NCBI GenBank assembly: GCA_013399875.1
Contig: VXAZ01003895.1
Location: forward strand, 27,190 to 91,189
DNA from: Gymnorhina tibicen
Lineage: Eukaryota; Chordata; Aves; Passeriformes; Artamidae
Length of the DNA: 64,000 nt
Direction of reading: 5' to 3'
Shown here: positions 24,497 to 37,308 of the stretch, in pieces
How positions within the stretch are numbered: the first letter of the stretch is position 1
How the letters are laid out: every line of letters begins with the position of its first letter
Notes under the pieces: model-generated
The model's input: the letters and a program-made list of their open reading frames with translations, nothing else
Database searches by the model: none
What the model was told of the DNA's origin: nothing
Position numbers and translations under genes: made by a program

Positions 24497-27313
24497 TCAG
24501 ATCAAACAGATTCAAGCAAGTGTTCGTTTTAGGGTTCAGGAACACTAGCAGAAGTTAATGTTAAGTTTCTGTCAAATTTAACGTAAGATAACTATTCAAC
24601 ATTCTTGGCGCTTGTGGTGCTGTGCAGGTAGATTGTAAAATATCGAGTGTTAAATGAATGCACAGTGAATCAAAGAAAGCAGACTTGACTATAATTGGCT
24701 TCTCCTTATCACTGGGGGCAGTTTTAAGAAGTGTGAAATGCTTTATACACTATTTCATTCCCAAGGAATCTACAATTTTAAACCTTTGAAAGATCTACAG
24801 AAAGACTGAGGTAAGTACAGCTTTCTTTTTATTGTGAAAAACAGAAGGATTTATAAGAAATCAGCTATTCCTCCTGACAAACTCAAAGACCAATGTTTTG
24901 AAGGTAACGTATTGAAACCCCCTTTTAAGAGCAAACACAGACGATGTTCTGATGCCTGATCTTGCTTAAGTCCAATTTATGAAACTCCTGGAGAGAAGAA
25001 ATATTTTTATCAAATATTAAAATCTGTGGGGTTAAGAAAACACCATCATATTTTTAATGCATTGAAAATTGGAATCTAAACATTTTATATGAATGTATTT
25101 TAACTTGGGAAGTGTGATAGTATCTCTGTTAGAATTCTAGACTACTATTACATGTAACCTGCTTAGCCTTATGTAATATCACATGTTTTTTCTGCTTATG
25201 GATTAGAAGGTTAAGAATGCCAGCAAAAGGAATATTACGAGAACAGAAAGCAAATTGTCCTGTGGTGCAAAACTTTATATGGATTCTTATTTCTTACTGG
25301 ACCATTTTTGAATTCAGCAATTATTCCTACATGAGTAAATCATCTGTGAGAATATTCAGTGACTGGACAGTATCATACATAGCACAAAAGTCAATATTTT
25401 TTTCCAAAACAACATAAATGTGCTATCTATATTTTTGCCCATCTTTGTTGTGTTTCAAAACTCATAACAGATGAGTGATAATCAACATGCCAACCTGCCC
25501 AATTTAAGTTTTCTTCCTTACCCTCAAATAACAATGATTAAAAATAAAGATAACTTGACACCAGCTTCCCCTTTCTTAAGCAGGGAAACTAATTTCAGCT
25601 GTGATTGCACCACATGGGTAGCCCTGAAACCAGACCCTAAATCATATCAGGTTCTGTAGGCCAAGGTCAGCACCCCAATCTCTATCCAAAATGTAATCAT
25701 CCATCAGAGAAAGCTCCACAGCACTGTATGAAGTAGACCTTAGAAACTGGCCAGTTGTATTCTTGACTTTTCCTATTTCCCAGACAGTGCCAAGATGTTA
25801 TCTAATCACTTTGTACAGAGAAGAGAGAAAGACACTACAAGTACATTGAACTGAATTCTTACAGCATGAAAGAAACTATTTTCCTTCAGTACCTCACAGA
25901 CCATATAGTGGATATTTCCTGCAAGAAAAACAGCTACTAGGAGTAAAAACAGACTAGCTCAGATCCTACATTTATTCAATTCAGTAATCCTTCACTTCTC
26001 TTAAACATTCATATGAAGGGAAGAAAATAGGTCTTAAAATGGAAACTTAGTTAATGTAAGACTAATTGTATAAGAGAAGGAATAAATCTCACTTTGAAGC
26101 ACATTGTCTCTGGAAAATTAGCCTGAACAAAAGGGTGCATTTGTCCTTGAAATAAAACTATAAGACTGCAAATCAAAGTAACAAGGAGACATCTTGCAAA
26201 TATGAATTTTAAAGAAAAAGTGCTCTTCAATAGAGAAATTATGCCAATGCCTAGAGGAGTAAAAGAGTAGTGACTCTATAATAAACCTCATTCTCACTTT
26301 AGCACTATTAGTACTGGAGTTGTAATTCAGTTAAGCTACAAGAACACCAACAGGGAATGAGATAGCAAATCTGCAAAAGATTTGTCATGGATGAACATGC
26401 CCAACAGTCACATTTAGTCTTTGAATGCTACCAACTACCAGAAGAGCTAGACTGGGAGATATACAAGAGCCATGCTGGAAACTTGACTGTGCTTTGTATG
26501 GACATTTCATGTACCCTGGGACCTGTTTCTGGGCTCCTCCTAGACCACTCCACTGGGTCACACCTTACCCCAGCGTGCATGGTTGCAGGAGAGCTGTGTG
26601 TTTCTTGCTTCTTATAGCACCAGTAAACATATGAAAAGTAAAGTCATTAAGATGAACAGGCAAAAGATAACAAAACTTAATGGGCATTATTTCAAAGCTG
26701 TATGTGTGTAAATGTGCATTCACTTCCAAGAACACATGCATCAGCACTAAAGGTTTGTGGTTTTGATTTGACCAGTCCCAAGTATCTTCTGTTTATACTC
26801 ATACTGTCTTTTACATCTTGCTAGTTAGATAAGAATACAGTTGTCTACCAAGGGTTCCGGTCTGTGAAAAAAGCCTGAATATTTGTTAGTGTTGAGAAGC
26901 ATCTGCCAGCTCTTGAAATGCCAGATCACTTTGATTACTTTGAGGCAAATACACCATTTTCCTAAGAAAAGGTGAAGTTTTTTTTCCTAAGAAAGGGCGA
27001 ACCTAGGTTGTACAACGCCTATCCAGACAAAAAATACCAAATTTTTGTAATCCACTTATTTTTCAGTGATCCTACAAACAACCAATACATATAGTGTTAC
27101 AAGGACCTGCATTTTCTTAAATTCAGTGCAATAACAGTTGAGAGATAATGCCATTGTTTCAAGGAGAACAACAATTCTCCAGATTTTGGAAAAGGAATGA
27201 TAACCAACTGACACAACTGAGGAAATGGAAGTCAATAGAATATAATTTTCAGAGATAATAATTGTTTAGGGCAAGCACTGTTTTTCTAAAGCCTCCCATC
27301 CAATCTAGAATAA

Positions 27314-27327
27314 CCACTTGAGGGCAC
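27314..27327 (+). promoter_or_regulatory. possible CTCF site (moderate match)
   Basis: CCACTTGAGGGCAC matches the CTCF core CCASNAGGGGGCRC at most positions but lacks the conserved A at position 6. It lies about 100 bp left of a better site in the opposite orientation. Confidence 0.2.
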
Positions 27328-27413
27328 CTCTTTATTGTAAGGTCGTTTTAAAAGGCATCAGCTTGCAAAAGCAACTTAAGAGATATTGGTGCTGAAAATA
27401 TTCAAAGGAAAGA

Positions 27414-27427
27414 CTGCCACCTACTGA
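27414..27427 (-). promoter_or_regulatory. possible CTCF site (good match)
   Basis: The minus strand reads TCAGTAGGTGGCAG. This differs from the common CTCF form CCAGTAGGTGGCAG at one weak position. Binding cannot be concluded from the motif alone. Confidence 0.3.
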
Positions 27428-28718
27428 ATCTTTTTGTCCCTATTCCTCTAAGCCCCAAGAACATTACCCATCCTTTAAGCACTGGAAAGTACGGTCTTTT
27501 CTTTGCTAAACTTATTCATCCAGTAAGATAATATCAACAGAAAAAGAAAAAAAAATTTTTTTATCCTAATGAAACTTCTATGGTACTCAAATTTAAATAT
27601 TGGACATGTGACCTTGGTTTTCAATCAGTTTCTCTTTCAGGAGTTCTTTTCAAAAAAAACACTACTTCAAGATGTAGATACATTATGTGCTAAATATATG
27701 TACCCTTAATTATTTGAAGCTAAAAAAGCCTTCCAAAACCATAGCAATTCTACCGTAACTTCAAAGACTACCTTACAAAAGATCCCATTTAGACCCTATT
27801 TGTTTTCTTGGTTTTCAAAATTAGGCCAGGGACATTTTTTAAATAGTGGCTTAGCATATTCTTCACTTTACATTTAAAAAAAAAAAACCTTATAGTTCCA
27901 ATAGAAATTATTATATTATGGCTTCTTAGCAGTAAAGACAACAGCAAAATCATCAGAAACAAAAAAACACTAGATTGGCTTTTGCCACTACATAAATAGT
28001 GCTTATAAAAGGCAATTGAAAGTAAAAAATGCATTATATGCTTGTAAGGTATTAGATAATGCTCCCAACCTAGAGATTACTGCTCATTTCTCAGGATTAT
28101 ACAGTCAGTTATAGAAAATATCCAAGGCTGTTACTGGGTTGATTGAATACACCTTGACCTACAAAACTGGGGAAGTTTTTTATTTTAATCTGTTAGCCCT
28201 CAGGCAGATGTACTGAAATGTTCAGTCCTCCACTAATTACATTTATCTAACATAAACCAAACAGCTATGAAATTGCTTGAAACTGGTTCACATTGAATTA
28301 TATCATAATACTTTCATAGAAAAGACATGGTTTATCCCAACAAATTTTTAATGTGGGATCTTTGTTTCCACCCCGTGTTATGTCTCTGATATATCCATAT
28401 TTAAAGGAAGAAATGCTTCCTTACTGTCTAATCTGAACTAAAACATTATGAAGCTTTTCTTAGCATCTTTCGTTTCCACTTGTGCTTATACAACTTGGAT
28501 AAAATTAAATAATTTAAAGAACTGTTTTCAGTCAAAATTAATTAAACAGCTTTTTTGTTACTCAGCTTTTCTCTAGTTTGCAGTCTAGACATTAATGAGA
28601 AGACCACAGAGTAGGCTTCATAGCTGAGGAATAACTAAGACTAGTTCTACTTTTTTGTTTAACCTTGTACTTGTATTTGTCATGACTGCATAGCTCCTTC
28701 ACTTAAATACAGGCTGTA

Positions 28719-28747
28719 TTTCTGTATAGACAATGTCTATACAGAAA
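28719..28747. repeat. perfect 13-bp inverted repeat with 3-nt loop
   Basis: The arms TTTCTGTATAGAC and GTCTATACAGAAA are exact reverse complements separated by AAT. The pairing does not extend beyond 13 bp, which is too short for a microRNA precursor. Confidence 0.9.
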
Positions 28748-28890
28748 AAAGATAGCATCATTTTTTATGGAAGTTACATCTCATGAATAGATCTGGTAAG
28801 ACAATTTTCATTTTTGTCATTAGGAAAATGTTCCCTTCAAAATATTAAATGGTGTCAAGGAAAGGGTAAACAGTATGCCCAAAGAAAGTT

Positions 28891-28914
28891 GTAAGCATGA
28901 GTAAGCATGAGTAA
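28891..28914. repeat. 10-bp tandem duplication (GTAAGCATGA)
   Basis: Two full units and the first four bases of a third. It is a small local slippage-type duplication. Confidence 0.85.
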
Positions 28915-30489
28915 CCAGAGAGGACAATGCTCCACATAATTTCTAGAATTGGTAATGGTCTACCAGCATTTCTACTGGGACATTCATTGGAGAATAACTT
29001 TGTATTGTAATACCTAATCTAAGTCTGGAGTTGAATCCCATACCTATTACCTTTTCTTTAGCTGGCTTCTAACAGGTTTTATATTGGTGGGGGTGGTATA
29101 AGGACGGAAAGGAAAGGGCTCTGACTGGCAACCTATCAGTCCCCATGAAGGTCACTAGACTTTTTCAAATATTTTCAAAAAGGTAGCCTATTAGTATATA
29201 TTCCTTGTCATAACAATAGAAGTTGCTTAACCTCAAAAGACTTATATCTCATAAATGTAAATTTAAATCTAGGTGTCTCCAAAATTTGGCATTGCAATAC
29301 TGTACATGATTTGTAGATAAAGGAATGTATTTCCATTAATTGCTAGATCCAATACATACTTCTACATAACTACACCAACATGTGATCAGTGACTCTGTGA
29401 ACTCTGACAAAAGGCCATAAAGGTAACATAAAACAGAAATAAGACCCTGTAAGAGAATCTGTACACATGTGATCAGCTCATGAATATTGTTCTGGTCTTA
29501 TCATACTCTACATCTAAGGGGGACTAAGCAAGGTACACACTGTATTTGCAGCTGGCAAATGCTTTATTCAGGAGGTTGGAGCTGGTATCTGGAGACTGGC
29601 TGGTAAGAGATGGAATGTGTTAAGAGCTGGAAAAGATTTTAGCACTGTATACTTGGAGAGGAGGTAATAATCTTTACATGGTACCATACCAAAAGGCAGA
29701 ATCAAATAAAATAAAAAGCCCAGTCAACAATATTCAGTCACTGCAAACCAAGTTTTATAGTTTCTCACTTGGCAACCTCTGGCCTAGCAGTGTCTGAATG
29801 ACTGGTTTAAATGAACAGGTTCCTCACGAATGTAAGAAGATACTTTCTGAATCTTCAGCCTTACATGCAGCAGGATAAGGTAAGAGAAAGATATTACTCT
29901 TAGTCTGCTCTTGGATTTAGGAATGAAAATTAAGGTAAGATTTTAAAGTTCAAATATGGAAACTGCAGTTAAAAATTGGCAAGAACCAGGCTTTGATCCC
30001 ATCCTTGCTTAAACTGGAGAACAGACTGAATTTACATCACTGTCCTGCCAGATTATTTGTTTAATCACCAAACTGTGGTGTATTCTGACCATTTTTCCCT
30101 ACAATACTCCCGTATTGTTTAAAACATACCATATGTGACACACTGGGCCTGATAGATAATATTTTTAGCCATGGTACACGTCTATAAGCCCGGAATTTCA
30201 GTTCTTGCTACAAGCAATACTTAAGTGTTTTATCCAGTGGAGATTAAGCTTAAGAGGTACCACTAAGGAATTATTACTCAGAATACCCTGCAATGCAGGA
30301 AACCTTTTACAATATGAGTGATCACGTTCAGCCACTTGCTTCACAGTACCTGCTCCTTTATCCATGCAGAAGGGACATGAAATGTTAGCTCTATATGAAG
30401 CACAGTGTAGGACAGCATGAAGAAACTCATCATATACATCTCCTGAATGTTGGTGTCTGGGTGAGTCATGCTCTCCTCAAGGGACATGC

Positions 30490-30719
30490 GACAGGAGCAA
30501 ACTGCAACATAGGAGGTTCTCGCTGAACGTAGGAAACGCTTTCATTCTGAGGGTGACTAAGCTCTGGAACAGGTTGCCCGTGGAGGCTGTGGCATCTTAA
30601 CCTTGGAGATACCCAAAAGCCATCTGGACATGGCTTCAGCTCACCCTGCTGGAGCAAAGGTCCAGCAGTTGACGTCCACCAGCCTCTTCCAAACTCAACA
30701 TTCTGTGCTTCTGTGATTT
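30490..30719 (+). mobile_element. CR1 LINE fragment, plus strand
   Basis: Shows the CR1 3'-region landmarks in order: gagggtgactaagctctgg, aacaggttgcccgtggaggc, ccttggagatacccaaaagc, and a diverged tail (cctcttccaaactcaacattctg). The usual GATGATCT segment before the tail is degenerate or deleted. It is 5'-truncated. Short frames inside are not genes. Confidence 0.88.
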
Positions 30720-33700
30720 CTTACTGTCAAAGTTGCTTTCTCTACATTTGAGGTGGAGTGTCCATCTTGTGAATTTTGACACTGGGTTTCTGTGGCAGAA
30801 CATAAGCTTCAAGATCATTTGTTTCTTCCAAACTATTGTGTTATTTTCAATTTATCACCACTAGCTTAATGTTTTCAAAAATCTTAGAAATATGGAATGT
30901 TGTAATAAGAGGTTTAATATGATGGTTATATACAGAGTTTTTAGTGTATTTATTCCAAAATGAATGACAAAGGAATCAGAAATATTTATTAGAAGTCTGT
31001 CTACACAACTGAAGTACAGATGAGGAAATGTAAAAGACCTTGATGGAGATGGGAAGTGGAAATTTTACCTTCAAAGATCCTTCCTGAGATGTAACACAAA
31101 ACAAAGGACTATTAAACATATTGCAGTGATCAGAGAGATGATGTCCGCACTAGATTTATCTATTGTCTGATCTGATGTCCAGAAGAGATTTGTGCTTGAT
31201 GACAACAGCCAGTGCTAATGATGTCATACTAGAGTAATTTCTGTATTAAAAAGTACCTTAAAATTACAATGGGGATTTAAAATTAGTTTTTTTAGCAAGA
31301 CTGCTGTAAAGAATGAGTGCACTATTGCTTTGGTCATTCCCTAGGCAGTGAAAGGGCATGGCACTCCCAGGGCGATGGAAGGCTGCTGCAGACCTGACTG
31401 TGATCCTGCCTCCAGTTAGCTTTTCAGTCTTAGAAGTCCTATCACATACCAGTTAACTGGCAGAAGCTGGAATTACCAAGGATTGAATGTAATTGCCTGC
31501 TGTTGTTTTCTGTCCCACTCTCATTACAAGATACACAAATTATGTCTGAAACTTGAGGATACATGATTTGAGTGCAAGAGAGTGACAATGTTTCAACTGG
31601 TATTTGACTTACTGAAGTTTTCTTTCTTGCTTGCTTTTCATTCTTTCTTTCTTTGCCTCCTTCTATTTATTTATTAATTCCCTTCTGTCTGTACACCTTG
31701 ATTACTTAAAAGACATGCAAAATGAAAGCCTTGAGCACTAAATGATGCATGAAAAAGAAATTAAAATATACTTGCCTTCTGTGTGGTGCTATGCAATCTC
31801 TGCTCTGCTCTTAGTGCTCTTAGTACTCACACCACTTCATGTGTGCATCTGCAATATTAAGCTCAGATCCATGCAGAAAGAACATAAATGTAAATAGTTT
31901 CTCCTCTCTCACAGGCAGCCAACCTCAGAGCTCACTCTGAAGTGCTCCAAGCAATGTAGCAGTGTGTAAGACCAAAATGCCCTCACTTTGGTGGCAAAAA
32001 GTATCTAAATCTGAGATACTTCTACAGGTAAAGGCGGCAGTGACGCTTCCTTCTTCCTGGTTAAACATGGTTAAAAGTACTTTTCATGCTTGTATTTTGA
32101 ATTTGGTTCCATTTCTAGCAAATACTACAAACATTCACACTCACTTCCAACTGAACAGTGACACAGACAAGTTGTTTGGCTAGTCTGCAAAAAGGGACCT
32201 TTCACATGTTCATCTCTTGTTGCATCCATCCATGACCGTCTGACTTGTTTGATGAGCATGAAAGAAAGACTAGGATTCTTTTTTCTTTTTTTTTTTTTGG
32301 AAATGCTATTAGCATACCAGCATTTACTAGTCTTGATTCTGACTGCAGTCAGAACTATATAATTACATGTTATTACAGCTCTAATGACTTCTATAAATTC
32401 TCTAACAGATGTGGAAATCTATATTTCCCCCCTCTTCCTTAGTGTAATGTGATGGCGTTTCTTGTACTAAAACTGAATTTAATCCAGGATAGTAAGAATC
32501 ATAAGTAAATATTTAAAAGTTTATGTGTGAGACCACAAAAAATTTTCAATTGAATGGAAAAAAAAAAAAGAAAATATTATATCTTTATTCAAACAATAAC
32601 TTTTCAATCCATGTGTTTGTTTGCTTCTTAGCACTCAGCAAAACACAGCCTATTTTTTAGAACATGTTCATTCTGTGCTTCTCACTTCAGCTTCAACCTG
32701 AAGTACAAAATACCAGAGGTTTTTTACATTTTTCATTTGCTAACTAGACCAGAAGAAGCAGAACGCATTAGTAATCTGGTGACATCCCCACACCCATCAG
32801 CAGGTCTGAAAGGCTTTGATAAACTTTTACAATAGGCTTCCCAAAGATGTAATAAACACGACCTTTAGAAATCCAACTATATCTCAAACATGCAACATCC
32901 ATTACAGGTACTTGATAAATTACAGTCAATTTGTAACAAGTACTTAGAGAAAGATAATAACATATGTGTGAGGGAAAACAATACACTTTGTTTGTAAACA
33001 CAGAGAAAGCACAGAAATAACCTTTCTGGGGTGATATTCAGATAGTGTTATTTGTGTTCATACAGTGAGACATGAGGGATGATGGATTGCAAAAAACGAT
33101 AATCAGGTAATACATTATCGTCATGAGAGAAGAAGGTGGGGGAAGGGGTGTTGTTTTTTGTTGTTTGCTGCTGTTGTTGTTGGTTTTCCCCAGAATTACC
33201 TCTTAAAACAAATGCTGAGATTTCAGTACATTCATAAAGAACGTGTCTGTGTAGCATAGCCTGTATTTCTGAAGGTCTTGACAGGAATTTCTTTAAATAT
33301 GCAATAGAGCATGCATTTCTGGAATTATAAGTACACTGAAAAATCCTTCTGGGAGAAAAAGAAAACAATGGTCCATAACGCTCCTCTTGCTATGTGAAAA
33401 TAAAAGCATCTGGTAGTATAATGAGTGTGTTGTTGACTCAGTGCAGTCGATCATCTCTGTTTTCACAAGTTCATGTACTCCAGTCAATGGAAATCACTGC
33501 GGGAAGTACCTGGGGATGCAATGACAATTTGTCCACTCAAAATGTGTATTTTATTCAGCAAAAGGTAAATGTTATGAGAAAATACTGGAACCCTGGCTAG
33601 CAAGTTTGTCTAAAAGAAACTCAGGTTTTATGTAGCTTTGAAAGTGGGAATAACTGATATCATCCCTACTATTCCTATTGATAGAAAACAGAGAAGTTGA

Positions 33701-34354
33701 GCTCTGAATGTTTCAAAAAATAAGTAAACAAATGAATGGAAAAGAATGAAGGACATAAGTCAGGTGAGTCACCTTTAACCCAAACCTTTGAACTCCATAT
33801 GGAAAGGTGTAGCCATGGGAAAAGATGAACATCCTTGTCAGCTGAAATGTAGTTTACCTTTTTCTTCTAGTTTAATGTAACTAGGTAATAGCTGCTTCTA
33901 TTCACAACTTAAAGATATATCTGGTCAGAAAAGTTATTTAAATATCGTGATACGATTATAATTTTCTTACCAGTTATTTTCAGGTCCAAGCCTCTTGGAT
34001 TCAAGCTAAACTTAAGGCTTTTTGAATTGCCAGCTATGCAGGTACATTCCTGAATATGCAAGTCAGCCTGCTCCTCTGCTCCTCATCTCTTTAATCTGGT
34101 TTTTTTTTCCTTCCCTTACTTACTATCTTTCGCAGGTATTTTAACAGTACCTTATCCTGAAGTTAATTTGAGGGGCCTAGAATGGAACCTTGTGGCTTTG
34201 CCTGAATTATATTGAATCTTTAGTGCCAGCAGAAGTGACAAGTAGCCAAAATTATCTCAGAAACTCATCAGAGGTGACACATATAAACACAAAGGGCAGG
34301 CCTGTTGCAGAAGATTTACTTTTCTGTAGTGTATAAGGAAACAGAATCTGCTTT
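30720..34354. other. unique AT-rich non-coding DNA
   Basis: No gene or known repeat is recognisable. There are interrupted T/C-rich runs near 31617-31660, a poly(T) near 32283-32298 and an interrupted GTT/GTTTT run at 33150-33185. The last explains the Gln-rich stretch in a minus-strand frame. Confidence 0.55.
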
Positions 34355-34416
34355 AGCTAGAGCTTGGACTAGATGACCTCCAGAACTCTCTTCCAACCCC
34401 AACCATTCTGTGTTTC
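34355..34416 (+). mobile_element. CR1 LINE 3' tail, plus strand
   Basis: About 60 bp: gcttggactagatgacctcc, then tctcttccaaccccaaccattctgtg in diverged form. Only the last part of the element is present. Confidence 0.85.
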
Positions 34417-34454
34417 TTGGAACAAAAGATACAAAGGGCAAAAATTTAAACTAA

Positions 34455-34678
34455 AAGAGGATGCATTTAAGCTGGATGCAAGGATGACATTTTTTTACAG
34501 TGAGAGTGGTGAGACATTGACAGTTTGCCCAGAAGAATTGTGGATGCTCTATGACCTGAAGTGAGGTTGGGTGGGTTTTGAGCAACCTAGTCAGATTAAA
34601 GATGTCCCTGTCTAGGAGGTTGGCCTAGACAATCTCAGAAGATCCCTTACGACACAAACCATTCTACAATTCTGTGAT
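34455..34678 (+). mobile_element. CR1 LINE fragment, plus strand
   Basis: Landmarks in order: gctggatgcaaggatgacat, ttttacagtgagagtggtga, tttgagcaacctagtcagat, gatgtccctgtctaggaggt, ttggcctagacaatctcaga, and a tail with tacaattctgtgat. It lies about 40 bp after another CR1 3' tail on the same strand. The two may be separate insertions, or one inserted beside the other. Confidence 0.88.
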
Positions 34679-36123
34679 AAAGTGGAGTTTATAAGGATTT
34701 TACCTTTCCCCTAAATGTTGTCTCTACAAACACTATGTCTATATATATTGATTTTTATATAATCTTAATTTTACCATCTATCTCTACGCACATTTCCCCT
34801 CACATATATGCCAATGTTGATTCAGAATGCAAGGAAAGCTAAGCATAAACTTTTCTGGATCCTAGCCATAACTCTTTTAGATTACTGTATGAAAATAAAA
34901 CTTTCTGATAAAGGCTCTTTGATCAATAGAGGGGAAAAAATGTTCTCCTTGCCAGCTCTCAGAGTTTTTACCTACAGTTGTAATAAATGCTTTTATGTTT
35001 ATAAGTTCAAGCCCTAATGGCTGTTAGGATGACAGCTGTGAGGATACTCCAAGGTGTTTACCAAGCTCTGGGGACCCTGTCCTTGGAGAGCTGCTGTTCT
35101 GTACAGGAGTGTGTGGTCCACTGGCTCTTCTGCACCCACAACAGTCAGGTCTAAAACTTTTATGAAGCCTTAGACCTTAAAGCAAACTATAGAAATTGTA
35201 CTGAAAACCTGCTGTTCCCACATTAACAATCATATTTGCCCTGTGTAAAACATCAAGCAGGGCATTTTAATATGTTGAAACCAAAATGAGCTATAGTATG
35301 GCACACAAGAAAATGTTAACATATGCTGAAAAAGAAGTTTTATCTGGTAGAAGATAGTCCAATATTTGCAATTGTCATGTTCTGGCATGGAAAGGTACAT
35401 ATTTTTCATAAGGGAAATAATTAGAAATCCCAAAATAAACAGCAAGCTGATTAAAAAAGTGGTGAGAGATGGAAACAAACAGCAAAAATCAACCACTATA
35501 TGCACAAGATGTAAGCAAACAATAAAATCTACATTATCTCCTAAAAAAATCCATCTATAAATGTTTGCATTTGGGGGAGGTTAATTCCCACCTTACCTAA
35601 GCATCTCTTGGAAAGTCGTGCTGTAACTGCTGATGCTTAGGACGGGGAAAAATACCTCAGTGTTTTGTATTATTTTGGTTTTGATGCGACCTGGATAAAC
35701 GACAGCACTTGGAAGATCCACTTTTCTTCCTAAAATTCCTGAGACCTGGAGGAAAGTCTTATCTTACTAGTGTGGGGACAAACACATCCCTGCTATTACT
35801 TATACTATTTCTATAAATATAATATCCATCAGTACCTAGGAGTGCCAGCTTCATTTTTTGGCACTTTCTAAGAAGATGTGGGAAATCCTCTTTGACCCCA
35901 GAGCCTATTCAAAAATGTAGGTCATGGTAAAAGAGCAGGAGAAGATACCTAAATTCTGATAAACTACATGTCATATGTTCCAGTTGAAGTACCACTACGC
36001 GGCATAGGTCACTAAAAAGAGACACTACTCCCTCTTTCCAAACCTTTGCATCACCAATTTCATGATACTTTGGCTTGCTATATATGATTCCTTTACAGTA
36101 CAACAAACTCTAGCCTGTAATAT
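34679..36123. other. unique AT-rich non-coding DNA
   Basis: No gene or known repeat is recognisable. Frames do not exceed about 91 codons and have no domain. Confidence 0.55.
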
Positions 36124-37308
36124 TTCACAGAATCATTTAGGTTGGAAAAGACTTTTAAGATCTATCAAGCCTAATTGTTAACTCAGCACTGCCAAGTCCA
36201 TCACTAAATCATGTCCCTGAGTGTCGCATCCAGACACCTCTTGAACATACTCTTCAAGTGTCTCAACCACTTCCCTGGGCAACCTGTTCCAATGCTTGAC
36301 AACCCTGTCAGGGAAGAAGTATTTCCTATTATCCAATCTAAAGTTCACTTAGTGCTGCTTGAGGCCATTTCCTCTTGTCCTGTCCCTTGATATGTGGGAG
36401 AAGAGACAACCCCTACCTCACTACAACCTCATTTCAGGTTATTGTAGAGGGTGTTAAGGTCCCCACTGAGCCTCCTTTTCTCCAGGCTAAACCCCCACCA
36501 AGTCCCTCAGCTTCTCCCCATCAGACCTGTGCTCCAGACTCTGCTCCAGATCTGTTGCCCTCCTCTGGACTCACTCCAGCACCTCAATGTCTTTCTTGTA
36601 GAGAAGGGCCCAAAACTGAACACAGGATTTGATGTGCAGCCTCAAGAGTGCTGAGTACAAAGAGATGGTCCCTGCCCTGGTCCAGCTGGCCACGCTGTTT
36701 CAGGCCAGGATGCTGCTGGCCTTCTTGGCCCCCTGGGCAGCCTTCCAGCTCACAGTCAGTCAGCTGTTGACCAGCATCCCCAGGCCATTTTCCACTGGGC
36801 AGCTTTTCAGCCACTCTTCCCCAAGCCTGGAATATTTAATGGAGTTGTGATCCAAGTGCAGGCCCAAGAATTGCACCTCACACAATTGGCCTTGGCCCAT
36901 CAATCCAGCCTGTGCAGCTCCCTCTTTAGAGCCTTCCTGCCCTCCAGCAGATCAACACTCCTGCCCAGTGCAGGGTTGTCTGCAAACTGACTGAGGGTGC
37001 TCTCAATACCATTGTCCAGATCATTGATAAAAATATCAAACAGGACTTGCCCCAGTGCTGAGCCCTGGTGACCAGCCTCAGCTGGATGTAACTCCATTCC
37101 CCATCCATCTCTGGGACCTGCCATCCAACTATTTTCTTACCCACGGAACAGTGCACACAACCAAGCCATGAGCAGCCAGGTTCTCCAGGAGAAAACGCTT
37201 TACTAAAGGCCAGTCAGGCAACATCCACAGTCTTTTCCTCATTCACCAAGTGCACCGTATCATAGAAGGAGACCTGGTAAGTCATGAAGGACCTTCCTTT
37301 CATTAACT
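36124..37308 (-). mobile_element. longest CR1 LINE copy (about 1.19 kb), minus strand
   Basis: The left end is the inverted CR1 3' tail (cacagaatcatttaggttgg, aaaagac). To the right come the standard 3' segment (cacctcttgaacat, cttcctctt-type, ctccaggctaaac) and the 3' end of the coding region. This includes the reverse-transcriptase block near 36900-37124 and, further 5', the segment complementary to 'gacaacatcc...catagaaggagacctggt'. It is 5'-truncated inside the polymerase gene. This is the only CR1 copy here that keeps recognisable protein-coding sequence. Confidence 0.93.
36900..37124 (-). pseudogene. decayed CR1 reverse-transcriptase fragment
   Basis: On the minus strand the frame reads [20 protein letters not shown], corresponding to the CR1/LINE reverse-transcriptase block around PQGSVLGPVLFNIFINDLD, followed about 14 residues later by FADNPALG. 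In an active enzyme this position is the catalytic FADD box; here the second aspartate is asparagine. Sequence matching the region just upstream continues in a different frame (36926-37156), so there is at least one frameshift. It cannot encode a working enzyme. Confidence 0.85.

Larger units (their letters stand above)
24497..30489. other. unique AT-rich non-coding DNA
   Basis: Six kilobases without a recognisable gene or transposon. It holds two CTCF-like motifs at 27.3-27.4 kb, a perfect 13-bp inverted repeat at 28.7 kb and a 10-bp tandem duplication at 28891-28914 (GTAAGCATGA units). Frames of 76-81 codons have no domain. Confidence 0.55.

Noticed and set aside
24722..24810. Acceptor and CTGAG/GTAAGT donor 89 bp apart on the plus strand
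   Set aside because: The acceptor has a weak pyrimidine tract and the only long frame ends in a stop just before the donor.
33048..33368. Minus-strand frame with a run of six glutamines
   Set aside because: The run is produced by an interrupted GTT/GCT simple repeat. There is no other support for a gene.
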